From Sinorhizobium alkalisoli (GTDB lineage Bacteria; Pseudomonadota; Alphaproteobacteria; Rhizobiales; Rhizobiaceae): a DNA stretch of 64,000 nt. The notes under the pieces were generated by a model. The model made no database searches. It saw nothing but the letters and a program-made list of their open reading frames with translations, and was not told the DNA's origin. The stretch lies in the NCBI RefSeq assembly GCF_008932245.1, contig NZ_CP034909.1, positions 744,001 to 808,000 of the forward strand. Reading direction: 5' to 3'. Positions 39,317 to 47,696 of this stretch are shown here, in pieces. Position numbers and translations under genes: made by a program. Position 1 is the stretch's first letter, and every line of letters starts with the position of its first letter.

Positions 39317-40482
39317 GATGCCTGCCCCGCGTCAGCGCCGGCCCGCGAGTGCCGGATCCGGGCTATTAGGTCGGAGAGCTTGTCGTGCCACGATGTCGGT
39401 ATGTACAGTCGGCGATTGCTTGCGAGCTGGCGGATGGCCAGTGCGCCGGTCATGAGTGGGACGAGATACATGAGCGGCACGAACCAGACGGAATCTTCCG
39501 CACTGTTGGCCGCATAGAAGGTCATCCAGCGGATGATCAGGGCGGCCCCGACCGCGCTGATCGTCGGATGCACCCGGGCTTCGCGATGGGAGCGGGCATC
39601 GCTGCTGATGACGAGCGCGATCAGGCCGAAAAGAAGGGGGTAGCTCCATTCGGTGAAGCGCCGGTGGAGTTCCGCGGTGAAGACAAGCGGGGTCCTCTTC
39701 AAGGCAGGATCTTCCGGGTCCGGTTTCAGAAGATAGAATAGGTCGCGGTCCTTGGGCCGGATGTTCGCCTCGCCCGCCGACTTCGTCATGTCCGTGAGGT
39801 CGAAGGCGTAGGAGTCGAACTTGATCACCGATACGCCGCCCTCCGGCAGTTTGCGGTGAACCTCGCCATCCTTCATCACCAGCGCCGAGCTCTTCTCGTC
39901 CACCGCGCCCTCGCGTGCGTAATAGACGAGTTCGAAATTCGGATTGCGTGAATCGGCGACGAAGATGCCGTGCAGCACACCGCCGCTGCGCCGGGCGCCT
40001 ACCTGGACGTAGAGCCCGTCCGTGATCTTGCGGAAGGAATTCTCCTGTACCACGGACGACAGCAGGTCGGCATGCGCGGTCGCGATCATCTTGCGGACGG
40101 CGACGCGCGAATAGGGCTCGACGAAGTTGTCGATGGCAAAGGAAAGGACACTCAGCCCGGCCGCGAGATAGAGCACCGGCCGGATGATCGACATGCGCGA
40201 GCTGCCGGCGGCGCTGAGCACGGTCAGCTCCGAATCGCTGTTCATCGCACTCAGCGTCTGCGTCACGCCGATCACGAGCGCGAAGGGCAGGATGATCGGG
40301 ACGACAGACGGCAGGATCAGCGTCGCGAGCTTCAGAAAGGCCAGCACCGACTGGCCGCTGTCGGTCACGAGATTGACATTGGCAAGCGCTTGCGTGGTCC
40401 AGACGATTCCGAGCAGCGGCAGGAGCGTTGCGAGGAACATGATCGCCGCGCGCCGGAAAATGTAGCGTTCGATCAGCTTCAT
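39313..40482 (-). CDS. lptF: LPS export permease LptF
   Basis: A 389-aa YjgP/YjgQ family permease with the same topology as LptG. The N-terminus MKLIERYIFRRA is characteristic of LptF. It is the first gene of lptF-lptG-lptD, read away from pepA. lptB is not in this window. Confidence 0.93.
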   Translation of the reverse strand: MKLIERYIFRRAAIMFLATLLPLLGIVWTTQALANVNLVTDSGQSVLAFLKLATLILPSVVPIILPFALVIGVTQTLSAMNSDSELTVLSAAGSSRMSIIRPVLYLAAGLSVLSFAIDNFVEPYSRVAVRKMIATAHADLLSSVVQENSFRKITDGLYVQVGARRSGGVLHGIFVADSRNPNFELVYYAREGAVDEKSSALVMKDGEVHRKLPEGGVSVIKFDSYAFDLTDMTKSAGEANIRPKDRDLFYLLKPDPEDPALKRTPLVFTAELHRRFTEWSYPLLFGLIALVISSDARSHREARVHPTISAVGAALIIRWMTFYAANSAEDSVWFVPLMYLVPLMTGALAIRQLASNRRLYIPTSWHDKLSDLIARIRHSRAGADAGQAS

Positions 40483-40863
40483 AGACGATTCCGGTCAACA
40501 TCCTGCTAAAGATCACGGCCCGCAAATAGGCATCGCGATCGTTTCCAACAAGCGGTGCGAAATGCGTGTGCCCGCCATTCCACCCGCCGCCCTGCCGTCC
40601 GCGCGAATCGCCACTGGCGCTGCCCGGCCGGACCGGTTCTCGTTCCTGCGTTGCAAACCAGAATCTGGAACAACAGGGATAATATATGGCGAAGAACTGC
40701 GGTTAAGCGCATGTAAACATGTGCGGCCATCTTGCCAAGCGATTCAAAAGCGAGAAGGGTACCCGCCACGGTTTTGCTCGTGGCCGATATTGCGAATGTC
40801 GCCCGCTGTAGCTGCCCGGTAACAGACCGGGCGCCTCCCAATCAGAAGTGTCCGGAGTCCTGA
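40483..40863. other. Divergent control region lptF-pepA
   Basis: 381 bases without a convincing gene. The less GC-rich stretch around 40660-40700 (with GATAATATATGG) may hold the pepA promoter. A short palindrome, CCAGAATCTGG, lies at about 40660. No repeat family was recognised. Confidence 0.45.
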
Positions 40864-42357
40864 ATGCCGATGAAGTTCGAATTCACCTTCATGAAATCCC
40901 ATCGCCCGGCCGGCGGCGTCGCCGTTCTTCTACAGGTGGCGAACGCCAAGGAAGCGGCCGGCGCAACTGTTACCGATCCTGAAGGCGTTCTCGCCAAGGC
41001 AGCAAAGATCGGCAAGTTCACAGGCAAGGCGCTCACGACCCTCGATATCGTCGCCCCGCATGGCTCGCCGGCCGATCGGATCGTCCTTCTCGGCCTCGGT
41101 GGCGCGGCGGATGTTACGGATCACGATTGGTTGAAGGCCGGCGGTGCGGCGGCCGCCAAGCTGCGCAAGGTCGAGAAGGCGACGATATTCCTCGATGCTC
41201 CGGGCATCGACATCACCGGCAAGGCAGCCGCGGACTTCGCCCTCGGCATGGAAATGAACGCCTATGCTTTCGACAGCTACAAGACGCGCAAGTCCGATGA
41301 CGAAGCCAAAACGCCCCAGAAGCCGGTAAAGGTCACGATCGTCACCGGCGCCGTGATTGCCGCCAAGAAAGCCTTCGCAACGGCTCTGTCGGTCGGCGAG
41401 GGTGTTTTCCTGGCGCGGGACCTCGTTAACGAACCGGCCAATATTCTCGGTCCGGTTGAGTTCGCTGCGCGTGCGAAGGAGCTGGAAAAGCTCGGCGTGG
41501 AGGTCGAAATTCTCACCGAGCGGGAGATGAAGAAGCTTGGCATGGGTGCGCTGCTCGGCGTCGCCCAGGGATCGGCCCGGCCGCCGCGGCTCGTCATCAT
41601 GCAATGGAAGGGTGGCAAGGGGAAGGACAAGCCGCTGGCATTCGTCGGAAAGGGCGTCGTGTTCGATACCGGCGGCATCTCGATCAAGCCGGCCTCCGGC
41701 ATGGAGGAAATGAAGGGCGACATGGGTGGGGCGGCCGCGGTGACCGGTCTCATGCATGTGCTGGCGGCGCGCAAGGCGGCCGTCAATGCGGTCGGTATCA
41801 TCGGGCTCGTGGAGAACATGCCGGACGGCAGTGCGCAGCGCCCGGGCGACATCGTGACCTCGATGTCGGGGCAGACGATCGAGGTGATCAATACCGACGC
41901 CGAAGGCAGGCTCGTCCTCTGCGATGCGCTCTGGTATTGCATCGATCGCTTCAAGCCGAAAGCGATGATCGATCTGGCGACGCTGACGGGCGCGATCCTG
42001 GTGGCGCTCAGCAACCACTATGCCGGCCTGTTCTCCAATGACGATCGTCTGGCCGAGCAATTGCTTGCGGCGGGCACCACCACACAGGAGCGCCTGTGGC
42101 GGATGCCGCTCGGCAAGGAATACGACAAGATGATCGACAGCAAGTTCGCCGACATGAAGAACACGGGCGGCCGTCATGGCGGCTCGGTTACGGCTGCCCA
42201 GTTCCTCAAACGCTTCGTCAAGGACACGCCCTGGGCGCATCTCGACGTCGCCGGCACGGCCATGGGCTCGCCGACCGACGAGATCAACCAGTCCTGGGGT
42301 TCCGGTTTCGGTGTGCGGCTGCTGGACGAACTGGTCCGCGCAAACTACGAATCCTGA
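40864..42357 (+). CDS. pepA: Leucyl aminopeptidase (M17)
   Basis: A 497-aa hexameric metallo-aminopeptidase. [16 protein letters not shown] carries the metal-binding Lys and Asp, and NTDAEGRL is the M17 signature. It removes N-terminal residues from peptides in the cytosol; relatives also bind DNA. It is followed 38 bases later by holC, a pairing common in Proteobacteria. Confidence 0.95.
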   Translation: MPMKFEFTFMKSHRPAGGVAVLLQVANAKEAAGATVTDPEGVLAKAAKIGKFTGKALTTLDIVAPHGSPADRIVLLGLGGAADVTDHDWLKAGGAAAAKLRKVEKATIFLDAPGIDITGKAAADFALGMEMNAYAFDSYKTRKSDDEAKTPQKPVKVTIVTGAVIAAKKAFATALSVGEGVFLARDLVNEPANILGPVEFAARAKELEKLGVEVEILTEREMKKLGMGALLGVAQGSARPPRLVIMQWKGGKGKDKPLAFVGKGVVFDTGGISIKPASGMEEMKGDMGGAAAVTGLMHVLAARKAAVNAVGIIGLVENMPDGSAQRPGDIVTSMSGQTIEVINTDAEGRLVLCDALWYCIDRFKPKAMIDLATLTGAILVALSNHYAGLFSNDDRLAEQLLAAGTTTQERLWRMPLGKEYDKMIDSKFADMKNTGGRHGGSVTAAQFLKRFVKDTPWAHLDVAGTAMGSPTDEINQSWGSGFGVRLLDELVRANYES

Positions 42358-42395
42358 TCGTTGCGCGAGAGAGTGGGTGCCCGGGAGAGATCGGC

Positions 42396-42845
42396 ATGAC
42401 CGAGATTCTTTTCTACCACCTGACGGAATCGAAACTCGAGGACGCCCTGCCGCCTTTGCTCGACAAGAGCATCGAGCGCGGGTGGCGCGTGGTGGTGCAG
42501 ACGGTCGATGTCGAAAGGCGCGACGCTCTCGATACGCATCTCTGGGTCTATCGCGAGGACAGCTTCCTGCCGCACGGCACCGATGCGGGGGAATTCGCGG
42601 CCGAGCAGCCGATCCTGATCGTCGCCAACGGGGGCAATCCAAGCGCCGCCACAGTCCGATTCCTTGTCGACGGGGCCGAGCCACCGGAGGTCGCCGGTTA
42701 CGAACGGGTCGTCTTCATGTTCGATGGATACGACCAGGCGCAGCTCGAGGCGGCGCGTGCCCAGTGGAAGCGGCTCAAGGCCGAGGGGCACAATCTCACT
42801 TATTGGCAGCAGAATCGCGATGGACGGTGGGAGAAGAAGGCGTGA
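42396..42845 (+). CDS. holC: DNA polymerase III chi subunit
   Basis: A 149-aa protein that begins MTEILFYHLTESKLEDALP and has the chi core RGWRVVVQTVDVERRDALD and FLPHGTDAG. Chi links the clamp loader to SSB during replication. The start at 42396 follows GGGAGAGATC. It directly follows pepA. Confidence 0.92.
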   Translation: MTEILFYHLTESKLEDALPPLLDKSIERGWRVVVQTVDVERRDALDTHLWVYREDSFLPHGTDAGEFAAEQPILIVANGGNPSAATVRFLVDGAEPPEVAGYERVVFMFDGYDQAQLEAARAQWKRLKAEGHNLTYWQQNRDGRWEKKA

Positions 42846-42857
42846 ATCACGTCCAGC

Positions 42858-42900
42858 AAACCCCTCCTCACAAGGGGGAGGGGTTGGGGAGGGGTGAACA
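42858..42900. repeat. G/C-rich hairpin after holC
   Basis: CCCCTCCTCACAAGGGGGAGGGG forms a short stem-loop 12 bases after the holC stop and ahead of the convergent oxidoreductase gene. It shares the CACAAGGGG core with the long repeat at 32567. It may be a remnant of the same repeat family and may act as a terminator. Confidence 0.45.
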
Positions 42901-42945
42901 AGCGGCGACCGAGAACGATAGCGAGACGACTTCCGCCGCCACGTC

Positions 42946-43872
42946 TCAATCGTGAAACGTCTCGACGAACTTGCGGCGCCCGAGCATGAAGGCATCGGCG
43001 ACGTGCCGGAGCGGCGCCAGGTCGACATCCGATCTGCCGGTTTTGATAATTTCGGCAAAGCGCCGATAGAGCATCGGATATTCCTGCTCGGGCTCCTCGT
43101 GGACGATCTTCCCGTCGATGGCGAGCTTTGCGCCGCCTTCGGAGAGAACCATTTCGCCGGCCTCGGTTTCCGCGCTGATGTCCCAGCTCTGCTTGCCCGT
43201 CTGCCGCCAATCGAATTCGGCGGCGACGTCGAGCTTCTCGGCGTCGCTGAACGTGATCGAAGCGGCGATCGGCGCATCGCGGTTCTCCGGGAATTCGAGC
43301 GTTGCAGAGGTTATGAAGATCGGGCGCGGCAGGATATGGGTGATGATAGAAAGGGCATTGATGCCCGGGTCGAAGACACCGAGCCCGCCGGCAGCCCATA
43401 TCCATGCCTGATTCGGGTGCCAGTGCCGCACATCCTCCTTCCAGATGATCCGGACGTTGCGGATCGTGGTCGAGGCGAGAAAGGCCCTGGCCGCTTCGAC
43501 CGCGGGTGCATAGCGCGAATGCCAGCTCGCAAATAGGGAAACGTTCTTTTCGGCGGCACGCGCCTCGAGGTCGGCGACCTCGCTCAAGGTGGCGCCCGGC
43601 GGCTTTTCGAGGAAGACATGCTTGCCGGCCGCAAGGGCGGTATGAGCTGCTTCGTAGCGATATTGCGGCGGCATGCAGAGCGACACCGCCTCGATCGCAG
43701 GCACTGCTTCCAGCATTGCCTCGATCGACTTGAAGTTGTCGATGCCGTCCACGGTTCCATGGCGGCTCGCAGCCGCGATCAACTGGTAATCGGCGTTCTT
43801 CTGGAGCGCCGGCAGGTGCTGATCGCGCACGATCTTGCCGACGCCGACTATGGCAATCTTGATGGGGGACAT
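42946..43872 (-). CDS. gal: D-galactose 1-dehydrogenase (Gfo/Idh/MocA family)
   Basis: A 308-aa Rossmann-fold oxidoreductase. The NAD(P)-binding site is IAIVGVGKIVRDQHLP, EKPP carries the catalytic Lys region, and HSRYAPAVEAAR, WKEDVRHWHPNQAWIW and GGLGVFDPGINALSI match bacterial galactose 1-dehydrogenases of the De Ley-Doudoroff pathway. The rest of that pathway is not nearby. Family membership is certain; the galactose specificity rests on my recall of these motifs. Confidence 0.78.
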   Translation of the reverse strand: MSPIKIAIVGVGKIVRDQHLPALQKNADYQLIAAASRHGTVDGIDNFKSIEAMLEAVPAIEAVSLCMPPQYRYEAAHTALAAGKHVFLEKPPGATLSEVADLEARAAEKNVSLFASWHSRYAPAVEAARAFLASTTIRNVRIIWKEDVRHWHPNQAWIWAAGGLGVFDPGINALSIITHILPRPIFITSATLEFPENRDAPIAASITFSDAEKLDVAAEFDWRQTGKQSWDISAETEAGEMVLSEGGAKLAIDGKIVHEEPEQEYPMLYRRFAEIIKTGRSDVDLAPLRHVADAFMLGRRKFVETFHD

Positions 43873-44046
43873 GATGTTTCGCCCTGATTAGTATGACTTA
43901 TTGCCGCTGTTGTAGCAGATTGGGGAGAGCGGGCAAGCGGGCTTCGCACTACGGATCAAAGCTGCCAGTCTGGGCACAAAATGCCAACAGGAAAGTTAGA
44001 CGCCAAGTCCGCGATCCGAGCTTGAGCCAGACGTCAAGGAGTTGCC

Positions 44047-44886
44047 ATGCCGACCATCCGCCACGCGACGCGCGCCGAACTCGATACGATCATCGAGTGG
44101 GCCGCAAGGGAAGGTTGGAACCCCGGACTTGAAGATGCCAACGCATTCTGGGCCGCCGATCCGCAGGGCTATTGGGTTGCCACGCAGGACGATGCGCTGG
44201 CGGCGGCCATCTCCGTCGTGCGTTATGGCAATCAGCATGCCTTTCTCGGCCTCTATATCGCCGAGCCGGCCTTTCGGGGCAGGGACATCGGCCTTCAACT
44301 GTGGAGACACGTGATCGAAAGCGCCGAGGGCCGGACGATCGGTCTCGACGGAGTCGTCGCCCAGCAGGAAAACTACCGAAGATCCGGATTCTCATGGGCG
44401 CATGCGAATATCCGCTATGGCGGGACGGCCAATGTCATCGAGCCGCCTGGTACCGACCTCGTCGATGCCGCGCCGGTTCATGCTGCGGCGCTGATCGACT
44501 ATGACAGCCGCTTCAACCCGGCCCGGCGCGATGCGTTTCTACACGAATGGACCAAACAGTTACAAACGCGCCGCAGCATCGTGCTGCTGCGCGATGGCAT
44601 CATTGTCGGCTACGGCGCGATCCGCGCCTGCCGCGATGGCTTCAAGATCGGCCCGCTTTTCGCCGACAGCGAGACCGGTGCCGATCTGATCTTTCGAAAG
44701 CTCGCCGCCGGCGTCAAAGGTGCGCGGGTCCATCTCGACATTCCCGAGCCGAATGCCTCGGCGCGGGCGCTTTGCGTGCGCTACAATTTGAAGCCGGTCT
44801 TCGAGACCGCGCGCATGTATCGGGGGCGGGCGCCGGATCTGCCCCTGGCGCGGATCTATGGGGTAACGACCTTCGAGCTTGGCTGA
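44047..44886 (+). CDS. GNAT acetyltransferase, two-domain type
   Basis: A 279-aa protein with an N-terminal GNAT domain. The acetyl-CoA-binding segment is LYIAEPAFRGRDIGLQLW, close to the R-x-x-G-x-G/A pattern. A second, degenerate GNAT-like half follows from about residue 150. This layout matches the YitH-type acetyltransferases. AGGAG precedes the ATG. Substrate is unknown. Confidence 0.85.
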   Translation: MPTIRHATRAELDTIIEWAAREGWNPGLEDANAFWAADPQGYWVATQDDALAAAISVVRYGNQHAFLGLYIAEPAFRGRDIGLQLWRHVIESAEGRTIGLDGVVAQQENYRRSGFSWAHANIRYGGTANVIEPPGTDLVDAAPVHAAALIDYDSRFNPARRDAFLHEWTKQLQTRRSIVLLRDGIIVGYGAIRACRDGFKIGPLFADSETGADLIFRKLAAGVKGARVHLDIPEPNASARALCVRYNLKPVFETARMYRGRAPDLPLARIYGVTTFELG

Positions 44887-44935
44887 TGATCGGCGATCCC
44901 GGGCAAATCCGTAGGGACACTTTGCGGAGCCATGC

Positions 44936-46825
44936 TCAGTCCGCCATCGCCTCCTCGTACTCGGCAGACAGCATGAGCCATTGCTCCTCGGCCTCAGCCA
45001 GTTTGGCAGCCGCCTCGGCACGTTCCTTCGCCCTTTGGGCGGCTTTGGCCGGCGCCTTTTCGTAGAGCGCGGGGTCGGCGAGTTCGGTATCGAGCGCCTG
45101 AATCTGTTTCTCCAGTTTTCCCGTCAAGGACTCGATCTCGTTGATCTTTTTCTTAAGCGGCGCCAGTGAGGCGCGCTTATCGGCATTGGCCTTGCGCTGG
45201 TCGGCCTTCGACAGCGCCTCATCCGCACCATTCGCCTTCTGCCTGTCATCCCGAGCCTTCGGGCCGCCGACGATAAGGCTTCGGTAGTCTTCGAGATCGC
45301 CATCGTAGCTCGTAACCGTTCCGTCACTTACCAGCCACAGGCGATCGGCGGTCGCCTCGATCAGGTGCCGGTCATGCGAGATCAGAATGACGGCGCCGGA
45401 ATAGTCGTTGAGCGCGGAGATCAGCGCATTGCGGCTGTCGATGTCCAGGTGGTTGGTCGGCTCGTCGAGGATGAGCAGGTTCGGCTGATCGAAGGCGGCG
45501 AGCCCCATCAGCAGCCTTGCCTTCTCGCCGCCGGAGAGATCTTTGGCGGCCGTGTCCATCTTTTCCGTCGCGAGCCCCATTTGCGCCACGCGTGATCGCA
45601 CCTTTGCTTCCGGCGCGTCCGGCATAAGACGGCGCACGTGCTCCACCGCGCTTTGTGTCGGGACGAGATCGTCGAGCTGGTGCTGGGCGAAGAAACCGAT
45701 CTTCAGGCCGGGTGCGACGCGCACATCGCCGGCGTCAGCCGCGAGGCGGCCCGAGATGAACTTCGCAAAGGTGGACTTGCCGTTGCCGTTGGAGCCGAGG
45801 AGCGCAATGCGGTCGTCGGCGTCGATGCGGAGGTTCAGCCTCTTCAGGACCGGCTTGTCGGGCTCGTAGCCGACGGCGCCGCCCTGGACAGCGACAATGG
45901 GCGAGGCCACCTGCTTTTCCGGGGCCGGGAAGATGAAACCCTGCACATGCTCCTCGATTACCGCCGCGACGGTGCCCATGCGCTCCAGCGCCTTGATGCG
46001 GCTTTGGGCCTGGCGTGCCTTCGTCGCCTTTGCTCTGAAGCGGTCGATGAAGCTCTGCAGGTGCTTGCGCGCGGCCTCGTTCTTGGCGCGCGCCTTCATC
46101 TGCAATTCGTTGGCCTCCGCCTTCTGCCGTTCGAACTGGTCGTAGGAGCCGCGGTAGAAGGTGAGTTTCTTCTGGTCGAGGTGCACGATCGCGTTGACCG
46201 CCGTATTCAGGAGATCGCGGTCGTGGCTGATGATGATGACCGTGTGCGGATAGCGGCGAATGTAGTCCTCGAGCCAGAGCGTGCCTTCGAGGTCGAGATA
46301 GTTGGTCGGCTCGTCGAGCAGGAGCAGGTCCGGCTCGGAAAAGAGCACGGACGCGAGTGCCACGCGCATCCGCCAGCCACCGGAGAAGGCTGAGGCCGGG
46401 CGCTTCTGTGCCTCGTGATCGAAGCCGAGGCCGGAGAGGATGCTCGCCGCGCGTGCTTCAGCCGAGTGGGCGCCGATATCGGCAAGCCGCGTCTGGATCT
46501 CGGCGATCCGATGGGCGTCCGTCGCCGTTTCCGCCTCGGCGAGAAGCGCCGTGCGCTCCCTGTCTGCCTTCAGAACGATCTCGATCAGTGGCTCGTCCGT
46601 GCCCGGCGCTTCCTGCGCCACCTGACCGATCCGCGCGTTCTTCGGCAACGAAACATTGCCGGTCTCGGCCGCAAGCTCGCCCGTGATGATGCGGAAAAGT
46701 GTCGACTTACCGGCGCCGTTTCGACCGACGAGTCCCGCCTTTGTGCCCGTCGGAAGCGTCACGGAAGCGTTGTCGATGAGAAGACGGCCCGCTATGCGGG
46801 CGGAAAGGCCGGTGATCTGGATCAT
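44936..46825 (-). CDS. ABC-F family ATPase
   Basis: A 629-aa soluble protein with two ATPase domains and no membrane segments. The first has Walker A GRNGAGKST (residues 34-42), signature FSGGWRMR and LLLLDEPTNYLD. The second has GSNGNGKST, LSGGEKARL and LLILDEPTNHLD. A basic linker and a C-terminal coiled coil (KADQRKANADKRA to the end) complete the YheS/Uup-like layout. ABC-F proteins act on ribosomes. The leader contains an inverted repeat. Confidence 0.9.
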   Translation of the reverse strand: MIQITGLSARIAGRLLIDNASVTLPTGTKAGLVGRNGAGKSTLFRIITGELAAETGNVSLPKNARIGQVAQEAPGTDEPLIEIVLKADRERTALLAEAETATDAHRIAEIQTRLADIGAHSAEARAASILSGLGFDHEAQKRPASAFSGGWRMRVALASVLFSEPDLLLLDEPTNYLDLEGTLWLEDYIRRYPHTVIIISHDRDLLNTAVNAIVHLDQKKLTFYRGSYDQFERQKAEANELQMKARAKNEAARKHLQSFIDRFRAKATKARQAQSRIKALERMGTVAAVIEEHVQGFIFPAPEKQVASPIVAVQGGAVGYEPDKPVLKRLNLRIDADDRIALLGSNGNGKSTFAKFISGRLAADAGDVRVAPGLKIGFFAQHQLDDLVPTQSAVEHVRRLMPDAPEAKVRSRVAQMGLATEKMDTAAKDLSGGEKARLLMGLAAFDQPNLLILDEPTNHLDIDSRNALISALNDYSGAVILISHDRHLIEATADRLWLVSDGTVTSYDGDLEDYRSLIVGGPKARDDRQKANGADEALSKADQRKANADKRASLAPLKKKINEIESLTGKLEKQIQALDTELADPALYEKAPAKAAQRAKERAEAAAKLAEAEEQWLMLSAEYEEAMAD

Positions 46826-47141
46826 GCCGGCCTTTTGCCCGGACTCTTTGAGGAAGGCAAGGGGCCGCAGATTCCGCTTCAGCGGGGTCCGATATGCCTG
46901 CGGCCGGCATTTTCAAGAGGGGATTGTTATCGGATCATGGACAACGTGTTCCGATAATCAATACTTCCAAACCTCATGATGAGGCCCCACATCTAAAACG
47001 AAGGGCTAACCGCTCTTCCGACCGCTTGGCATCGGATTGAACGCTACCGGCTCGGCCGCCGCGTTCGATTTGACCGGTCCGACCAATGTGGCCGTGAGAA
47101 AACCATCGTTCAAGCGAACGACCGATCTGGAGTGATTGATC
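46826..47141. other. Divergent region between ABC-F gene and small secreted protein
   Basis: 316 bases, no gene. An inverted repeat TTATCGGA (46927-46934)/TCCGATAA (46950-46957) lies about 100 bases upstream of the ABC-F start. The promoter of the small secreted protein should be in the right half. Confidence 0.5.
46927..46957 (-). promoter_or_regulatory. Inverted repeat upstream of the ABC-F gene
   Basis: Perfect eight-base arms TTATCGGA and TCCGATAA are separated by 15 bases. It could be an operator or a leader hairpin; nothing in the sequence decides between them. Confidence 0.35.
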
Positions 47142-47420
47142 ATGAGGAATGCAATCCAAACTGCTCTTGCCGCCGCCCTCGTCGCCACCGCGGTCCTCGG
47201 CGGGGCCACCGCCGCCTTCGCGGGCGGCAGCTACTACGAAGGCGTCAGCCCGACCCCGCTCTACACCGGACGCACGGCCAAGGCGGGTGGCGAGACTGTC
47301 CGTTACAATGCGAACGGCACCATCGACCGGACCGCCACCGGCTCGGTCTACGGCTATGCACCGCAGCCGAAGGCGATCCCGGGCGGCGAAGGCGAATATT
47401 ACCAGGGCCTTAGCCGCTGA
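47142..47420 (+). CDS. Small secreted protein of unknown function
   Basis: A 92-aa protein with a clear Sec signal peptide, MRNAIQTALAAALVATAVLG to AAFAGG, cleaved at about residue 25. The mature part is rich in Gly, Tyr and Thr with the segments SYYEGVSPTPLYTGR and GEYYQGLSR at its two ends. No known domain was recognised. CTGGAG precedes the ATG at 47142. It is probably periplasmic. Confidence 0.75.
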   Translation: MRNAIQTALAAALVATAVLGGATAAFAGGSYYEGVSPTPLYTGRTAKAGGETVRYNANGTIDRTATGSVYGYAPQPKAIPGGEGEYYQGLSR

Positions 47421-47429
47421 ACTGCCGCG

Positions 47430-47492
47430 GCGCGGGCATTCTGCCCGCGCTCGCCCGATCCTCCCAAGCACCTGGCTTCGCTCAGCGAAGCC
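47430..47492 (+). terminator. Two tandem hairpins after the small secreted protein
   Basis: GCGCGGGCA/TGCCCGCGC with a three-base loop lies at 47430-47450, and GGCTTCGC/GCGAAGCC with a three-base loop at 47474-47492. Neither is followed by a T-run, but their position after the stop suggests transcript ending or 3' protection. Confidence 0.5.
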
Positions 47493-47696
47493 GGGTTCGC
47501 TTATTCGGCGCATGGACGGCCCTGGTTCGGAGGTCGGGCGTTTTCGACCGCCGGAGAGTAGATGTGGTCGCTGCCGTCCTTTTCGGCATCTGCCAACGCC
47601 AAGGCGAGTTCGGCCGGCGCTGGAACTCCGCGCCAGCGGCTGCGCCATCACCATACTTGACTCTCAGAGTCATCAATAATATGCCGCCTCGCCAGA

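Noticed and set aside
40930..42684. Long minus-strand open frame opposite pepA and holC
   Set aside because: Antisense to two certain genes and rich in Arg/His/Asp; not a protein-like sequence.
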